In this document: positions 21,387-30,508 of the stretch, piece by piece
Numbering within the stretch: the stretch's first letter is position 1
Layout of the letters: every line of letters starts with the position of its first letter
From: Microbacterium testaceum StLB037
Lineage (GTDB): Bacteria; Actinomycetota; Actinomycetes; Actinomycetales; Microbacteriaceae
DNA: 64,000 nt
NCBI RefSeq assembly: GCF_000202635.1
Contig: NC_015125.1
Coordinates: 1,054,001-1,118,000, forward strand
Reading direction: 5' to 3'
Made by a program: the position numbers and the translations under genes
Notes under the pieces: generated by a model
Seen by the model: only the letters and a program-made list of their open reading frames with translations
The model's database searches: none
Told to the model about the DNA's origin: nothing

Positions 21387-21875
21387 ATGCGGCGCACGGC
21401 CACGGCAGATGACGTGGTGAAGGCCCTCAGCGACCTCACCGACTCGAGCGCGATCTCGGAGCGCGCCGCCCTGCAGTCCCTGGGCATCGGCCCCAACGAT
21501 GCGAAGGTGCTGCGTTTCCTCCTCGAGCGCAGCGAAGACGACGACCCGGTGACTCCCCGCCTGCTCGCTGAGATGCTCGGGATCTCGTCCGCGGCGACCA
21601 CCACGCTCATCGACCGACTCGCGGAAGCGGGATGGGTCGAGCGAGAGCCGTACCCGGGCGACCGGCGGTCGATCGTCGTGCGCGCGACCATCGACCCGGA
21701 GTCGCCGGCACGTCGGGTGCTCTCCGTCCGCCGAGCCTCGGTCGCCGAGGCCGCGTCGAAGCTCGGCGCCGCCGAGCGTCGCATCGTGGCCGACTTCCTC
21801 GACGACATCGCGCGCGTCGAGAAGCAGCACGTCGACCGCATCGCGTCGGCCGACAGCGCGTCCCGCTCGAACTGA
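21387..21875 (+). CDS. MarR family transcriptional regulator
   Basis: A 162-residue winged-helix regulator with recognition region VTPRLLAEMLGISSAATTTL and wing YPGDRRSIVV. The ATG at 21387 follows GGGAGG with 4-nt spacing, a strong ribosome site; a TTG at 21339 would add 16 residues but lacks one. It differs clearly from its divergent neighbour, so the pair is not a recent duplication. No transporter or enzyme is directly attached, so the target is unclear. Confidence 0.87.
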   Translation: MRRTATADDVVKALSDLTDSSAISERAALQSLGIGPNDAKVLRFLLERSEDDDPVTPRLLAEMLGISSAATTTLIDRLAEAGWVEREPYPGDRRSIVVRATIDPESPARRVLSVRRASVAEAASKLGAAERRIVADFLDDIARVEKQHVDRIASADSASRSN

Positions 21876-21903
21876 CGGGCAGAACGAACGGGACGCGGCG
21901 CGG

Positions 21904-22143
21904 TCAGGCCGAGTCTCGACCCGTGGCCGACTGCAGACGGTCGATCTGCTCGGACGCCTCGGCCTTGGTGAGGTCGGCGGGGATCTCTTCTCCGGCTTCG
22001 CGCGCCAGGGTGTCGAGGTAGCTGCGCTGCGGCGCGGTCATCGGCTCGTCGCCGGTGACCCAGTCCGACGGGTCCTTCTCGGCGGGGTTGTCGCTCTCGC
22101 GGGCGGCACCCAGGGTCTCTTCTTCACGGGAGGAATCGCTCAT
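21904..22143 (-). CDS. DUF3072 family small protein
   Basis: A 79-residue acidic protein. The conserved part MTAPQRSYLDTLAREAGEEI is the DUF3072 signature, a short helical domain of unknown function found in many bacteria. The first 40 residues are Ser/Glu-rich and probably disordered. The ATG at 22143 has TAGCCT 7 nt upstream (leaderless). It converges with the MarR gene across 28 nt. Confidence 0.85.
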   Translation of the reverse strand: MSDSSREEETLGAARESDNPAEKDPSDWVTGDEPMTAPQRSYLDTLAREAGEEIPADLTKAEASEQIDRLQSATGRDSA

Positions 22144-22150
22144 GGCCCCG

Positions 22151-22156
22151 AGGCTA
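22151..22156 (-). promoter_or_regulatory. -10 box of the DUF3072 gene
   Basis: TAGCCT on the minus strand ends 7 nt before the ATG at 22143. Confidence 0.45.
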
Positions 22157-22222
22157 GGCCGGGCATCCGACACCGGCTGCGGGATTGACAGCGCGCTCAG
22201 GCGGGTACGGCATCCTGGATCG

Positions 22223-23185
22223 ATGACGAACGACCCCCCTCCCGCCGACGTCCAGGTCGAGACCTACCGACGCGGATCGGCGCGCACGCGTGTGACGCGG
22301 GTGTCCACGGGGGCGGACACCGGACGCGCCTTCGTCCTCGTCGCCGGAATCGGGGTCGCGTCGAGCTACTTCGAGTTCCTCGCGCCGCTGTTGGCGTCCG
22401 AGGGCGAGGTGTACGCGCTCGACCTTCCCGGTTTCGCCGGGGTCCCGGCATCCGGAGATCAACCGACGGCCGCATTCTTCGCCGACCAGGTCGAGGGGGT
22501 GCTCGACCACTACGGTCTGCGCGACCCCGTGCTCATCGGCCATTCGATGGGGACGCAGGTCGTCACGGAGGTCCTCACGCGTCGGGAGCTCTCGCACGCG
22601 GTCCTGGTGAGCCCCGTCGTCGATGAGGGGGAGGCACGGGTGGGTGTGCAGGCTGTCCGGTTCGCGCAGTCCACCGCGCGCGAATCGATGCACATCGCCC
22701 TGCTGGCCGTCTCGGCGTACCTGCTGTGCGGATTCCTCTACTTCTTCGAGGCGCTGCCGCACATGCTGCGATACCGGATCTCGGATCGCATCGTCGAGGC
22801 ACGGGCGAGCCTGCTGCTCATCCGCGGCGAGCACGACCGCCCCTCGCCGCGTCGCCTCCACTCGCGGCTCGTGGCCCGCGCGCGCTCCGCCCGTCGGTGG
22901 GAGATCGAGGGCGCCGCGCACTGCGTCGTCAACAGTCACGCCGTCGGCGTCGCGCGCCTCACGATGCGGCACGTCCGCGACGAACTCGCCGCGAAGGGCC
23001 GGATGCCGGCCGCCGAGGCCGCGGTCCCTCCCGCGCAGCACGCGGACGTGCGGATGGTGCTCGGGGCGATGGCGAGCCGTCTCGCGGAGTGGATCAGCGC
23101 GGCACGAAAGGACGAGTCGGGCGTGGAACGCGCGAAGGCGCAGCACACGCGCGTCCTCTGGGAGGCGTACCGGCCCCGCCGCTAG
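22223..23185 (+). CDS. Alpha/beta hydrolase
   Basis: A 320-residue alpha/beta-hydrolase-fold protein. The nucleophile elbow is LIGHSMGTQ, the acid is probably in LLIRGEHDRPSP, and the His in EGAAHCVVN. An oxyanion segment, VLVAGIGVASSYFEF, lies near residue 45. The C-terminal 60 residues beyond the core are an added helical region (AAEAAVPPAQHADV onward). Substrate is unknown. The ATG at 22223 is the only reasonable start; a TTGACA lies about 35 nt upstream. Confidence 0.85.
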   Translation: MTNDPPPADVQVETYRRGSARTRVTRVSTGADTGRAFVLVAGIGVASSYFEFLAPLLASEGEVYALDLPGFAGVPASGDQPTAAFFADQVEGVLDHYGLRDPVLIGHSMGTQVVTEVLTRRELSHAVLVSPVVDEGEARVGVQAVRFAQSTARESMHIALLAVSAYLLCGFLYFFEALPHMLRYRISDRIVEARASLLLIRGEHDRPSPRRLHSRLVARARSARRWEIEGAAHCVVNSHAVGVARLTMRHVRDELAAKGRMPAAEAAVPPAQHADVRMVLGAMASRLAEWISAARKDESGVERAKAQHTRVLWEAYRPRR

Positions 23186-23280
23186 CTACCCCGTGCGGCC
23201 CGGGACGGCAACCCCCGAGACCGAGAGGCCCCGCGCCCGGAGCATGGGACGGTGCTGTTCCCCCCTCGCCCGACCCGCTC

Positions 23281-24384
23281 ATGAGACTCTCCCCCTCGCT
23301 GGATCCGCGGCGGTGGTGGACCGACGCGATCACCGCCGACCGTCTCCTGCTCGCCGCCAAGACCGCCGCGGCTGCCGCCCTGGCCTGGTACCTCGCGCCC
23401 TTCGTGCCTCTCGCGCAGAGCGAGTACTCGTACTACGCCCCGCTCGGCGTGCTGGTGAGCATGTACCCGACCGTGGCGCGGTCCGCGTCGAGCGGCGTGC
23501 AGGCCGTGGTCGGCCTCGCCCTGGGCATCGGTCTCGGCCTCGGGAGCCTCGCGGTGGTGGGTACAGGTGTCCCGCGCATCGTCGCAGTCGCGATCGTCAT
23601 CCTGATCGGTGTCCTGCTCGCGGGGGTCCGCGCGCTCGGCGTCGGCCGGGACTGGGTGGCGATCGCGGGACTCTTCGTCCTGCTCCTCGGCGGCGCCGAC
23701 CCCGACGGCTACTCGTCGTCGTACCTCATCACGATGGCGTTCGGCGTGCTGGTCGGGGTGGTGGTGAACCTCGTCGTGGTTCCCCCGCTGCGGATCAAGC
23801 GGGCCGACGATCGGCTCGGGCAGCTCCGCGACGAGCTCGGCGAGGCGCTGCGCCGTATCGCGGACTCGCTGGCCGGTCACACCTTCGATCCGGATGCCGC
23901 CGACACCGCGACCGCGGGGCTCATGGGCACGCTGGCCGACGTGCGCGAGGAGGTCGAGCTCGCCGACGAGAGCCGTCGCTACAACCCCCGCGGGCGGCGC
24001 CTGCAGGCACCGCGCGACCTCAATCGCCGGCGGCTGGACGCCCTGACCGGAACCGCGGATGCGACGCGCGAGCTGTCGGCATCCCTCTCCCGCCTGACCG
24101 CCGGGCCCGACGTCGAGACACGCATCCCCGACGACGCCCGTCGCGCCCTCGCCGGAGCGATCGAGGCGGCGTCGCACCTCGTCACCACTCCCCCGGAGCC
24201 GACGGCGACGACGGAGCAGCTGCGGCAGGCCGAGCGGGCACTGACCGACTACACCGACCACCTGCGCACCCTCGCCGCGCAGGAGGAGCCCCTCGACGCG
24301 TGGGAAGCGGCGGTGAGTCTGCGGCGCGTGATCGCGGCCTGCGGACCGTTCTCGGATCCGGATGCCGACACGGCGACGCGGTGA
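23281..24384 (+). CDS. FUSC/aromatic-acid-exporter-like membrane protein
   Basis: A 367-residue protein with about six membrane helices in residues 20-165 and a cytoplasmic helical domain from about 170 to 367. It matches the FUSC/ArAE group (PF06081/PF13515 type): LAAKTAAAAALAWYLAPFV, then YYAPLGVLVSMYPTVARS. Members export aromatic acids or other small molecules. It follows the hydrolase on the same strand with a 95-nt gap. Confidence 0.8.
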   Translation: MRLSPSLDPRRWWTDAITADRLLLAAKTAAAAALAWYLAPFVPLAQSEYSYYAPLGVLVSMYPTVARSASSGVQAVVGLALGIGLGLGSLAVVGTGVPRIVAVAIVILIGVLLAGVRALGVGRDWVAIAGLFVLLLGGADPDGYSSSYLITMAFGVLVGVVVNLVVVPPLRIKRADDRLGQLRDELGEALRRIADSLAGHTFDPDAADTATAGLMGTLADVREEVELADESRRYNPRGRRLQAPRDLNRRRLDALTGTADATRELSASLSRLTAGPDVETRIPDDARRALAGAIEAASHLVTTPPEPTATTEQLRQAERALTDYTDHLRTLAAQEEPLDAWEAAVSLRRVIAACGPFSDPDADTATR

Positions 24385-24451
24385 CGGGGGAGCAGGACCG
24401 GCACCGCGCGGCATCCGCTGGCGGACAAGTCACCGTCGCGCCGTGATCGCC

Positions 24452-24534
24452 GTCACCAGAACAGGGGATGCGCCGAGAACAGGGCGTATCCGCTCGCGCG
24501 GCCCTGTGCCCGTGGCATCCCCTGTTCCGGTGAC
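24452..24534. repeat. Long inverted repeat between convergent genes
   Basis: The 20-nt arms GTCACCAGAACAGGGGATGC (24452-24471) and GCATCCCCTGTTCCGGTGAC (24515-24534) match at 19 of 20 positions. The 43-nt centre contains a second, smaller inverted motif (ACAGGGCG / CCCTGTGC). It lies between convergent genes and may act as a bidirectional terminator, but lacks T-tracts. Confidence 0.8.
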
Positions 24535-24547
24535 ACGCGCGCCGCGA

Positions 24548-27376
24548 TCAATACCCCGTCGACAGCACCCGGTCGAGCATGTCGACGAAGTAGTCGGCCG
24601 AGTCCTGCGTCACGCACAGCGGCGGCTTGATCTTCAGCACGTTCTGGTGGTCTCCGGTGGGCTGCATGATCACGCCGAGCTCGAGGAGACGGTCGCAGAT
24701 CGCGGCGGTCTCCTCGGTCGCGGGGGCGAGGGTCTCGCGGTCGCGCACGAACTCCAGGCCCAGGTAGAGCCCCGACCCGTGGACCGTGCCGACGATCGGA
24801 TGCCGATCCCCGAGGGCGGCGAGACGCGCCTTGAGGTGACCACCGACGATCCGCGCGTTCTCCTGCAGCTGCTCCTCGTCGATGATGTCGAGCACGGCCG
24901 TGCCGACGACGGAGGACAGGGGTGACCCGCCCGTGGAGGAGAAGAAGTAGCCCTGGGTGCGGTAGCGGTCCGCGATCTCTCGGCGCGTGATGACCGCGCC
25001 GAGAGGGAATCCCGCGCCGATCGACTTCGCCACCGCGACGATGTCCGGGACGACCCCCTGCTGGTGGAAGCCCCAGAACCAGGAGCCGAGGCGGCCGAAG
25101 CCCACCTGCACCTCGTCCGCGACGGCGAGACCGCCGAGCTCGCGCACCGTGGCGTACACCTCTCTCAGGTACCCGTCCGGCAGGGCGACGCCGCCGGCGT
25201 TGCCGTAGAACGTCTCGCTGAGGAACGCGGCGGGCGCATGCCCCTCCGCGGCGAGCGCGCGCAGGCGCGCGACGGCCTCGGGCGCGTAGGCCGCGGCATC
25301 CGCACCCCGGTGACGACCGCGGTACGAGTTGGCCGCATCGACGGTGTGCACCCAGTCGGGACGCGTCTCGAGGGCGTTCGGGTTGTCGGCGATCGAGGTG
25401 GACACGGCGTCGCTCGCGTAGGTCCAGCCGTGGTACGCCTCGGCCATCGCGACGACATCGCGACGTTCGGTCGCGGCCATCGCGAGGCGGATCGCCAGAT
25501 CGACGGCCTCCGACCCGGAGTTGACGAAGAACACCGTGTCGAGCTCGTCGGGGAGGGTGGATGCCAGACGCTCGGCGTAGCGCGTGATGGCGGCGTAGTG
25601 GAAGCGCGAGTTCGTGTTGAGCAGGCGCGTCTGACGGGCGACGGCGGCGGCGATGCGAGGGTGCGCGTGGCCCACCGAGGCGACGTTGTTGACCATGTCG
25701 AGGTAGACGCGACCGTCGACGTCGACGAGGTACTCGCGCCACCCGCGCTCGATGCGGGGCGGGCGGGCGTAGTAGTGCTCCTGGACCTCGGCGACGACCG
25801 CTTCACGGCGGTCGAGCAGGTCGAGGAGGTCGTCCTCGACCTCAACGGGAGCGTCGACGCCGAGCGCGCGCGTGGCGTCACCGACGACGGCGCGCCACCC
25901 GGGCAGGTCGGCGGCCGGGATCGTCGCGGGCACCTCGGCCGGGTCGAGCGTCGTGAACAGCACGTCGATGCGGGCCCGGGCGGGAGCCTCGCCGTCGAGC
26001 TCCGCCTCGCCCTGCCGCACGCTCAGCCCCTCCGGGACCTGCAGCGACGTGGGCTGCGCGAACCACACGGCGGCGGCGGTCGGCACGGTGGCCGGCGCGT
26101 TCGGCGTGCGCGACGGTGCTCCCAGCAGCACGGGGCGCAGCGCCGGAAGGACGACCACCTCGGCCCGCTCGTCGAGCAGGCGCTGCGCGGCCCGTTCGAC
26201 GGCGTCGTCCTCGAGCCACGCGCCCTCGTCGGCGAGCGGCGACAGGGTCCCAGCATCCAGGATCACCGCCCGGTCGGGCTCGGGCAGCAGCGCGGCGCCG
26301 GTCCACTCGGGGTGCGCCGCGGCGGGGCGTCCGAGGGCGTGCCGGATGCGCGCGGTCGCGACCTCGATGGGCACCGCGGTCGCCCGGCGGAGGATCGAGA
26401 ACTCGCGGTCGAGCGCCCCGCTGGCGTAGTCGTTCGCCTCGTCGAGCCGCACCTGTTGGCGACCACTCAAGACGAGGACGACCCCGCGCAGCACGACGAG
26501 CGGCCAGAGCGCGGTGATCTCCTCGTCGGAGAGCGGACGACGACGGTCGAAGGCCGCGATCGCGGGGAGCGCGGTGCGGTAGGAGCCCCCGGCGTGGTGC
26601 AGCACCGAGGAGACGGTCACGGCGATCTCGCCGACCGCCCACGAGTCGATCACGTCGCCGAAGTCGATGACGGCATCCGGAAGGGTCTGGATGCCATCGG
26701 GGCGAAGCACGTTGTCATCGGTGACGTCGTAGTGCCCGAGCTGCCGCGGGAGCGCGTCGGCGACCGGCGCGAGCGCGGCGAGCGCGCGGGCGGTGGCCTC
26801 CGCGGTGAACGCGCGGACGTCGGCGTCCGGCTCGGTCTCGGAGATCTCGGCGATCGCGCGTTCGGCGTGGCGGAGGTCCCACTGCAGGACACGCCCCGAG
26901 GCGGGGTGCGTCTCGTGCGCCAGAGCCACGCTCACGGCGGCCGACAGTTCGCCGAGACGCTCGACGACCCGGGGCGACAGGTAGCCCGATCCCGTCAGCG
27001 TCCTCCCCGACACGAACGAGATGACGCGCGCGTGCAGGCGCCCCTGCGAGGTCTCCCACCAGCCGGACATCGGTCCGCGGGGGCCGTCGACGATCCGCGG
27101 GATCCGCAGGGACGGTTCGGCGCGCGCGACCACCGCCGCCGCGGCATCCTGCATCTCGATCTCGGACTCGCTGAACACGGGGTTGCTGATCTTCAGCACG
27201 CCGAGCGGTTCGCCGCCCGCGGCCGGAGCGACGAGGAAGTTCTGGTCCTGCTGGCTTCCGAGCGAACGCAGGTCGACGTCGACCCCGTAGACCTCGCGCA
27301 TCAGCGCGCGAGCCTCGTCGGTGGGGAGGGTGGGGGTCGGCAGCTCGCCGTGAGCGAAGTAATCGAACGAGGTCAT
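24548..27376 (-). CDS. Phosphotransferase / class III aminotransferase fusion (phospho-lyase type)
   Basis: A 942-residue two-enzyme fusion. Residues 1-345 are an aminoglycoside-phosphotransferase-like kinase domain with GHYDVTDDN (H215, D217, N222) and the DFG-like IDFGDV at 237-242. Residues 350-520 form a linker domain I cannot assign. Residues 520-942 are a class III PLP aminotransferase with Asp754 in VADEVQVGFG and the PLP lysine K784 in VAKSIGAGFP. The layout parallels human HYKK plus PHYKPL/ETNPPL, which phosphorylate an amino alcohol and then eliminate phosphate. The neighbouring APC permease and amidohydrolase suggest catabolism of an amino compound; hydroxylysine or ethanolamine-like substrates are inference. 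Confidence 0.85.
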   Translation of the reverse strand: MTSFDYFAHGELPTPTLPTDEARALMREVYGVDVDLRSLGSQQDQNFLVAPAAGGEPLGVLKISNPVFSESEIEMQDAAAAVVARAEPSLRIPRIVDGPRGPMSGWWETSQGRLHARVISFVSGRTLTGSGYLSPRVVERLGELSAAVSVALAHETHPASGRVLQWDLRHAERAIAEISETEPDADVRAFTAEATARALAALAPVADALPRQLGHYDVTDDNVLRPDGIQTLPDAVIDFGDVIDSWAVGEIAVTVSSVLHHAGGSYRTALPAIAAFDRRRPLSDEEITALWPLVVLRGVVLVLSGRQQVRLDEANDYASGALDREFSILRRATAVPIEVATARIRHALGRPAAAHPEWTGAALLPEPDRAVILDAGTLSPLADEGAWLEDDAVERAAQRLLDERAEVVVLPALRPVLLGAPSRTPNAPATVPTAAAVWFAQPTSLQVPEGLSVRQGEAELDGEAPARARIDVLFTTLDPAEVPATIPAADLPGWRAVVGDATRALGVDAPVEVEDDLLDLLDRREAVVAEVQEHYYARPPRIERGWREYLVDVDGRVYLDMVNNVASVGHAHPRIAAAVARQTRLLNTNSRFHYAAITRYAERLASTLPDELDTVFFVNSGSEAVDLAIRLAMAATERRDVVAMAEAYHGWTYASDAVSTSIADNPNALETRPDWVHTVDAANSYRGRHRGADAAAYAPEAVARLRALAAEGHAPAAFLSETFYGNAGGVALPDGYLREVYATVRELGGLAVADEVQVGFGRLGSWFWGFHQQGVVPDIVAVAKSIGAGFPLGAVITRREIADRYRTQGYFFSSTGGSPLSSVVGTAVLDIIDEEQLQENARIVGGHLKARLAALGDRHPIVGTVHGSGLYLGLEFVRDRETLAPATEETAAICDRLLELGVIMQPTGDHQNVLKIKPPLCVTQDSADYFVDMLDRVLSTGY

Positions 27377-27413
27377 GTGGGGCTCTCGGGTGGGACGGGG
27401 TGGGAGTACGGGA

Positions 27414-27454
27414 GGCGACGCGGCATCCGGACTCGTCCAGGATGCCGCGTCGCC
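27414..27454 (-). terminator. Perfect 15-bp hairpin after the APC permease gene
   Basis: Arms GGCGACGCGGCATCC and GGATGCCGCGTCGCC are perfect, with an 11-nt loop, 5 nt after the permease stop. No T-tract follows, so it may be a terminator or an intercistronic stabilising hairpin before the fusion gene. Confidence 0.7.
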
Positions 27455-27459
27455 GACGA

Positions 27460-28815
27460 TCACGCGGGGATGCGCTCGGGCGTCTCGGCCTCGTCGTCGA
27501 ACTCGACCTCGGGCGGGCGGCGACGGAACCCGCGCGTGAGGACCGCGAGCCACACGACGCCCACGCCGATCCAGACGAGTCCGACCGTGAGGGCCAGCGG
27601 CGACAGGCTGAACCACAGCCAGGCGGTGAGCGCGAAGCCGAGGGCGGGGAGCACGCCGTAGCGGAAGACCGCGGCACCGCCGCGGAGCCGCTGGTCGATG
27701 AGGAAGTGCTTGATCACCGAGAGGTTGACGAGCGAGAACGCGGCCAGGGCGCCGAAGCTGATGAGCGAGGCCACGGTGTTCAGGTCGGCGAAGAGCGCGG
27801 CGAGCGAGACCACGCCGACGAAGATCGCCGCGCCGATCGGCGTCCGGTAGCGCTTGCTGAGGCGGGCGAAGAAGCGCGGGAGCACCCCGTCGCGTCCCAT
27901 CGCGAACAGGATGCGCGCGACGCTCGCCTGCGAGGCGAGGGCGGCGGCGATGCAGCCGGCGATGTAGGCGATGAGGAAGAACAACTCGAGCCAGCGACCG
28001 GCGGTGACCTCCATGATCTGGTTGGCGGCGGCATCCGGGTTCTCGATGTCGGCGACGTTCGGGATGACGAGGGTCGACACGTACGCGATGACGGTGAAGA
28101 TGAGTCCGCCGATGATCGTGGTGAGGATGATCGCCCGCGGGACCGTGCGCTGGGGGTCACGAGCCTCCTCGGACAGGGTCGAGATGGCGTCGAAGCCGAG
28201 GAACGACAGCGCGAGCATCGCGGCACCCGCGAGCAGGCCCGGGAACGTGAGCCCGGCGTCGTAGAGCGGCTGCAGCAGCGAGACACCGGGGTTCTGCAGG
28301 GTGTGGAGCACGGCGCACACGACGAACACCGCGGCGAACACGAGCTGCAGACCCACCAGCACGAGGTTGGCGTTGCGCACCACCGTGATGCCCACGATGT
28401 TCAGCCCGGTGATCAGCAGTACGCCGGCGAGGGCGAAGACCCACGGCGGGATGCCGGGCAGCTGGGCGTTGAGGTAGATCCCCATCAGCACGTAGTTGAT
28501 GAGCGGGAGCAGCAGGTAATCGATCATGAGCGACCACCCGGTGAGGAAGCCGACGTGCCCGCCGAACGCGCGACGCGCGTAGGTGTAGGCGCTGCCCGCG
28601 CGGGGGAACGCCTTCACGAGGGCGGCGTAGCTGAAGGCGGTGAACAGCATCGCCACGAGGGTGACGAGGTAGGCCGTCGGCACGTGGCCGCCGGTGGTGA
28701 CGGCGACGAGGCCGTACGTGGTGAAGACGGTCAAGGGCACCATGTAGGCGAGACCGAAGATGACGAGGGAGGGGACTCCCATGACTCGCCGCAGCGAGGT
28801 GTCGGAGGAGGTCAC
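27460..28815 (-). CDS. APC superfamily amino acid permease
   Basis: A 451-residue permease with about 12 membrane helices. The first, VFGLAYMVPLTVFTTYG, and the segment FPRAGSAYTYARRAFGGHVG carry the family's helix-1 and helix-2/3 signatures; LALSFLGFDAISTLSEEARDP is the helix-6 region. It imports amino acids or amines with protons. The GTG at 28815 leaves 16 nt to the upstream amidohydrolase stop. Its gene order with the kinase-aminotransferase fusion suggests that it brings in that enzyme's substrate. Confidence 0.92.
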   Translation of the reverse strand: MTSSDTSLRRVMGVPSLVIFGLAYMVPLTVFTTYGLVAVTTGGHVPTAYLVTLVAMLFTAFSYAALVKAFPRAGSAYTYARRAFGGHVGFLTGWSLMIDYLLLPLINYVLMGIYLNAQLPGIPPWVFALAGVLLITGLNIVGITVVRNANLVLVGLQLVFAAVFVVCAVLHTLQNPGVSLLQPLYDAGLTFPGLLAGAAMLALSFLGFDAISTLSEEARDPQRTVPRAIILTTIIGGLIFTVIAYVSTLVIPNVADIENPDAAANQIMEVTAGRWLELFFLIAYIAGCIAAALASQASVARILFAMGRDGVLPRFFARLSKRYRTPIGAAIFVGVVSLAALFADLNTVASLISFGALAAFSLVNLSVIKHFLIDQRLRGGAAVFRYGVLPALGFALTAWLWFSLSPLALTVGLVWIGVGVVWLAVLTRGFRRRPPEVEFDDEAETPERIPA

Positions 28816-28831
28816 GGTTTTCCTGTTCGGG

Positions 28832-30448
28832 TCAGAAAGAGCGAGTGGAAGCGGCCCCGGCGAGCGCCGGTGCCGTGAAGGTGCGGATGCCTCGCCGCCA
28901 GGTTCCGCGGATGCGGGCGTCGGCGATGCGGTCGGTCGGCTCGCGTCGGATGTCGCGGTCGAGCCAGACGAGGTCGGCGATCATGCCGGGGAGCAGAGTG
29001 CCGCGGTGGGCATCGTCGCCGGCCTGCCACGCGACGCCGCTCGTGGCGGCATCCAGGGCTTCGTCGAGGGTGAGTCGTTCTTCGGGCTGCCAGCCGCCGG
29101 CGGGCATGCCGTCTTCGTCCTGCCGGGTCACCGCGGTGCGGAGGCCGAGGAGGACGTCCGGCGAGGTGACCGGCCAGTCACTGCCGAAGCTCAGTCGGGC
29201 GCCGGCGGTTCGCGCGGCGCGCATGCGGTACTGCCGTTCGCGCTCGGGGCCGAGGCGCGGCAGCGTCAGTTCGGTCATCACCGCGTCGGGGACCGCCCAC
29301 TGCGGTTGGAAGCAGAAGGTCACGTCGAGGTCGGCGAGACGCGGCAGATCTGCCTGGTCGACGACCTGCGCGTGCGCGATGGTGAGGCGACGGCCGCGGC
29401 GAAGGCTCTCTCGGATGCCCTCGGCGGCGCCGATCGCGGCGCGCACCGCGGCGTCGCCGATCGCGTGGAGGTGGATGTCGAACCCGGCTGCGTCGCACGC
29501 GGCGACCGCGTCGCCGAGCTGCTCCGGCTGCCAGTTGGGCAGGCCGCGGGTGTGGGCGTCGTGGTAGCAGTCGAGCAGGTGCGCGGTGTGGTTCTCGAGG
29601 ATGCCGTCGACGAAGAACTTCACGGTGCGTGCCGTGAGACCCTCCACGCCCGCGATGCCGTCCGCGGCGCGACGCAGCTCGGCCAGCTGCTCCGGCCACC
29701 GCTCGGGATCGGCGCGCAGGGCCAGGTCCACGTCGACCGCCAGGCGTCCCCGACGGGCCGCGGCGACCCACGCGGGGACGTCGTGGAGCTCGGTCCAGGC
29801 CTCTTGGGCCCACGCGATCCCGTGCTCCGCGAGGCGCTCGGTGGCCCAGGCGAGCGCCTCGACGTCCGCCTCCACCGCAGGTTGCGGGGCGTGGTCGAGC
29901 ACGAGGTCGATCGCCGTCCGCTCGACGAGCGTGCCGAGCGGAGATCCGTCGGGGCGACGCACGATGCGCCCGAGCGCGGGCTCGGGGGTGTCGGCATCCA
30001 GTCCCGCCGCCCGCAGGGCCGCGGTGTTGGCCCAGACCGTGTGATAGTCCCACGAGTGCAGGACGACGGGACGCTCGGCCTCCCCCTCGTCGAGCCAGCG
30101 CGCGTCGAACATCCCGCCCGGCACGATCGTGGCGTCGTAGCTGCCGCCGATGAGCCACGCGTCGTCGCAGGTCTCGGCCCACGCGCGGACGCGCGCGGTG
30201 ATCTCGGCAACGGAGGTCGCGTCGCGCAGCTCCGGGCCGCGCCGTTCGCGCCCGGCCAGCAGGGGGTGGGCGTGACCGTCGCGGAAGGCGGGGAGCAGCA
30301 TCCCCCCGTCGAGGTCGACGATCTCGGCATCCGTCGGGATCGGTGAATCACCGGATGCCACGACCCCGTCGATCACGACGAGTCGGTCGACGTCGGCCGT
30401 CGACCCGTCGACACGGATCGCCCCGTTCGTGAACACCACGACCGCCAT
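28832..30448 (-). CDS. YtcJ-like metal-dependent amidohydrolase
   Basis: A 538-residue amidohydrolase-superfamily enzyme (Amidohydro_3, YtcJ-like). Metal ligands are visible in FRDGHAHPLL (HxH), IHLHAIGDAAV, IAHAQVV and the catalytic Asp in SFGSDWPVTS. These enzymes hydrolyse amides or formamides; actual substrates are mostly unknown. GAGGAGG lies 5 nt before the ATG at 30448. It is the first gene of a three-gene minus-strand unit with permease and kinase-aminotransferase, and is divergent from a TetR regulator. Confidence 0.9.
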   Translation of the reverse strand: MAVVVFTNGAIRVDGSTADVDRLVVIDGVVASGDSPIPTDAEIVDLDGGMLLPAFRDGHAHPLLAGRERRGPELRDATSVAEITARVRAWAETCDDAWLIGGSYDATIVPGGMFDARWLDEGEAERPVVLHSWDYHTVWANTAALRAAGLDADTPEPALGRIVRRPDGSPLGTLVERTAIDLVLDHAPQPAVEADVEALAWATERLAEHGIAWAQEAWTELHDVPAWVAAARRGRLAVDVDLALRADPERWPEQLAELRRAADGIAGVEGLTARTVKFFVDGILENHTAHLLDCYHDAHTRGLPNWQPEQLGDAVAACDAAGFDIHLHAIGDAAVRAAIGAAEGIRESLRRGRRLTIAHAQVVDQADLPRLADLDVTFCFQPQWAVPDAVMTELTLPRLGPERERQYRMRAARTAGARLSFGSDWPVTSPDVLLGLRTAVTRQDEDGMPAGGWQPEERLTLDEALDAATSGVAWQAGDDAHRGTLLPGMIADLVWLDRDIRREPTDRIADARIRGTWRRGIRTFTAPALAGAASTRSF

Positions 30449-30484
30449 GGAAACCTCCTCGAGACCACGCTGAGAGAAACATAC

Positions 30485-30508
30485 AGCGTAGGTTTTAGGA
30501 ACGCTACG
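30485..30508. promoter_or_regulatory. Candidate TetR operator between amidohydrolase and regulator
   Basis: AGCGTAG...CGCTACG: two nested inverted pairs, AGCGT/ACGCT (30485-30489, 30501-30505) and CGTAG/CTACG (30487-30491, 30504-30508), in an AT-richer stretch of the 170-nt divergent gap. This fits an operator for the adjacent TetR protein. Confidence 0.45.

Noticed and set aside
25064..27661. 865-codon open frame antisense to the kinase-aminotransferase fusion
   Set aside because: Low-complexity translation without motifs; the antisense gene has intact catalytic motifs throughout.
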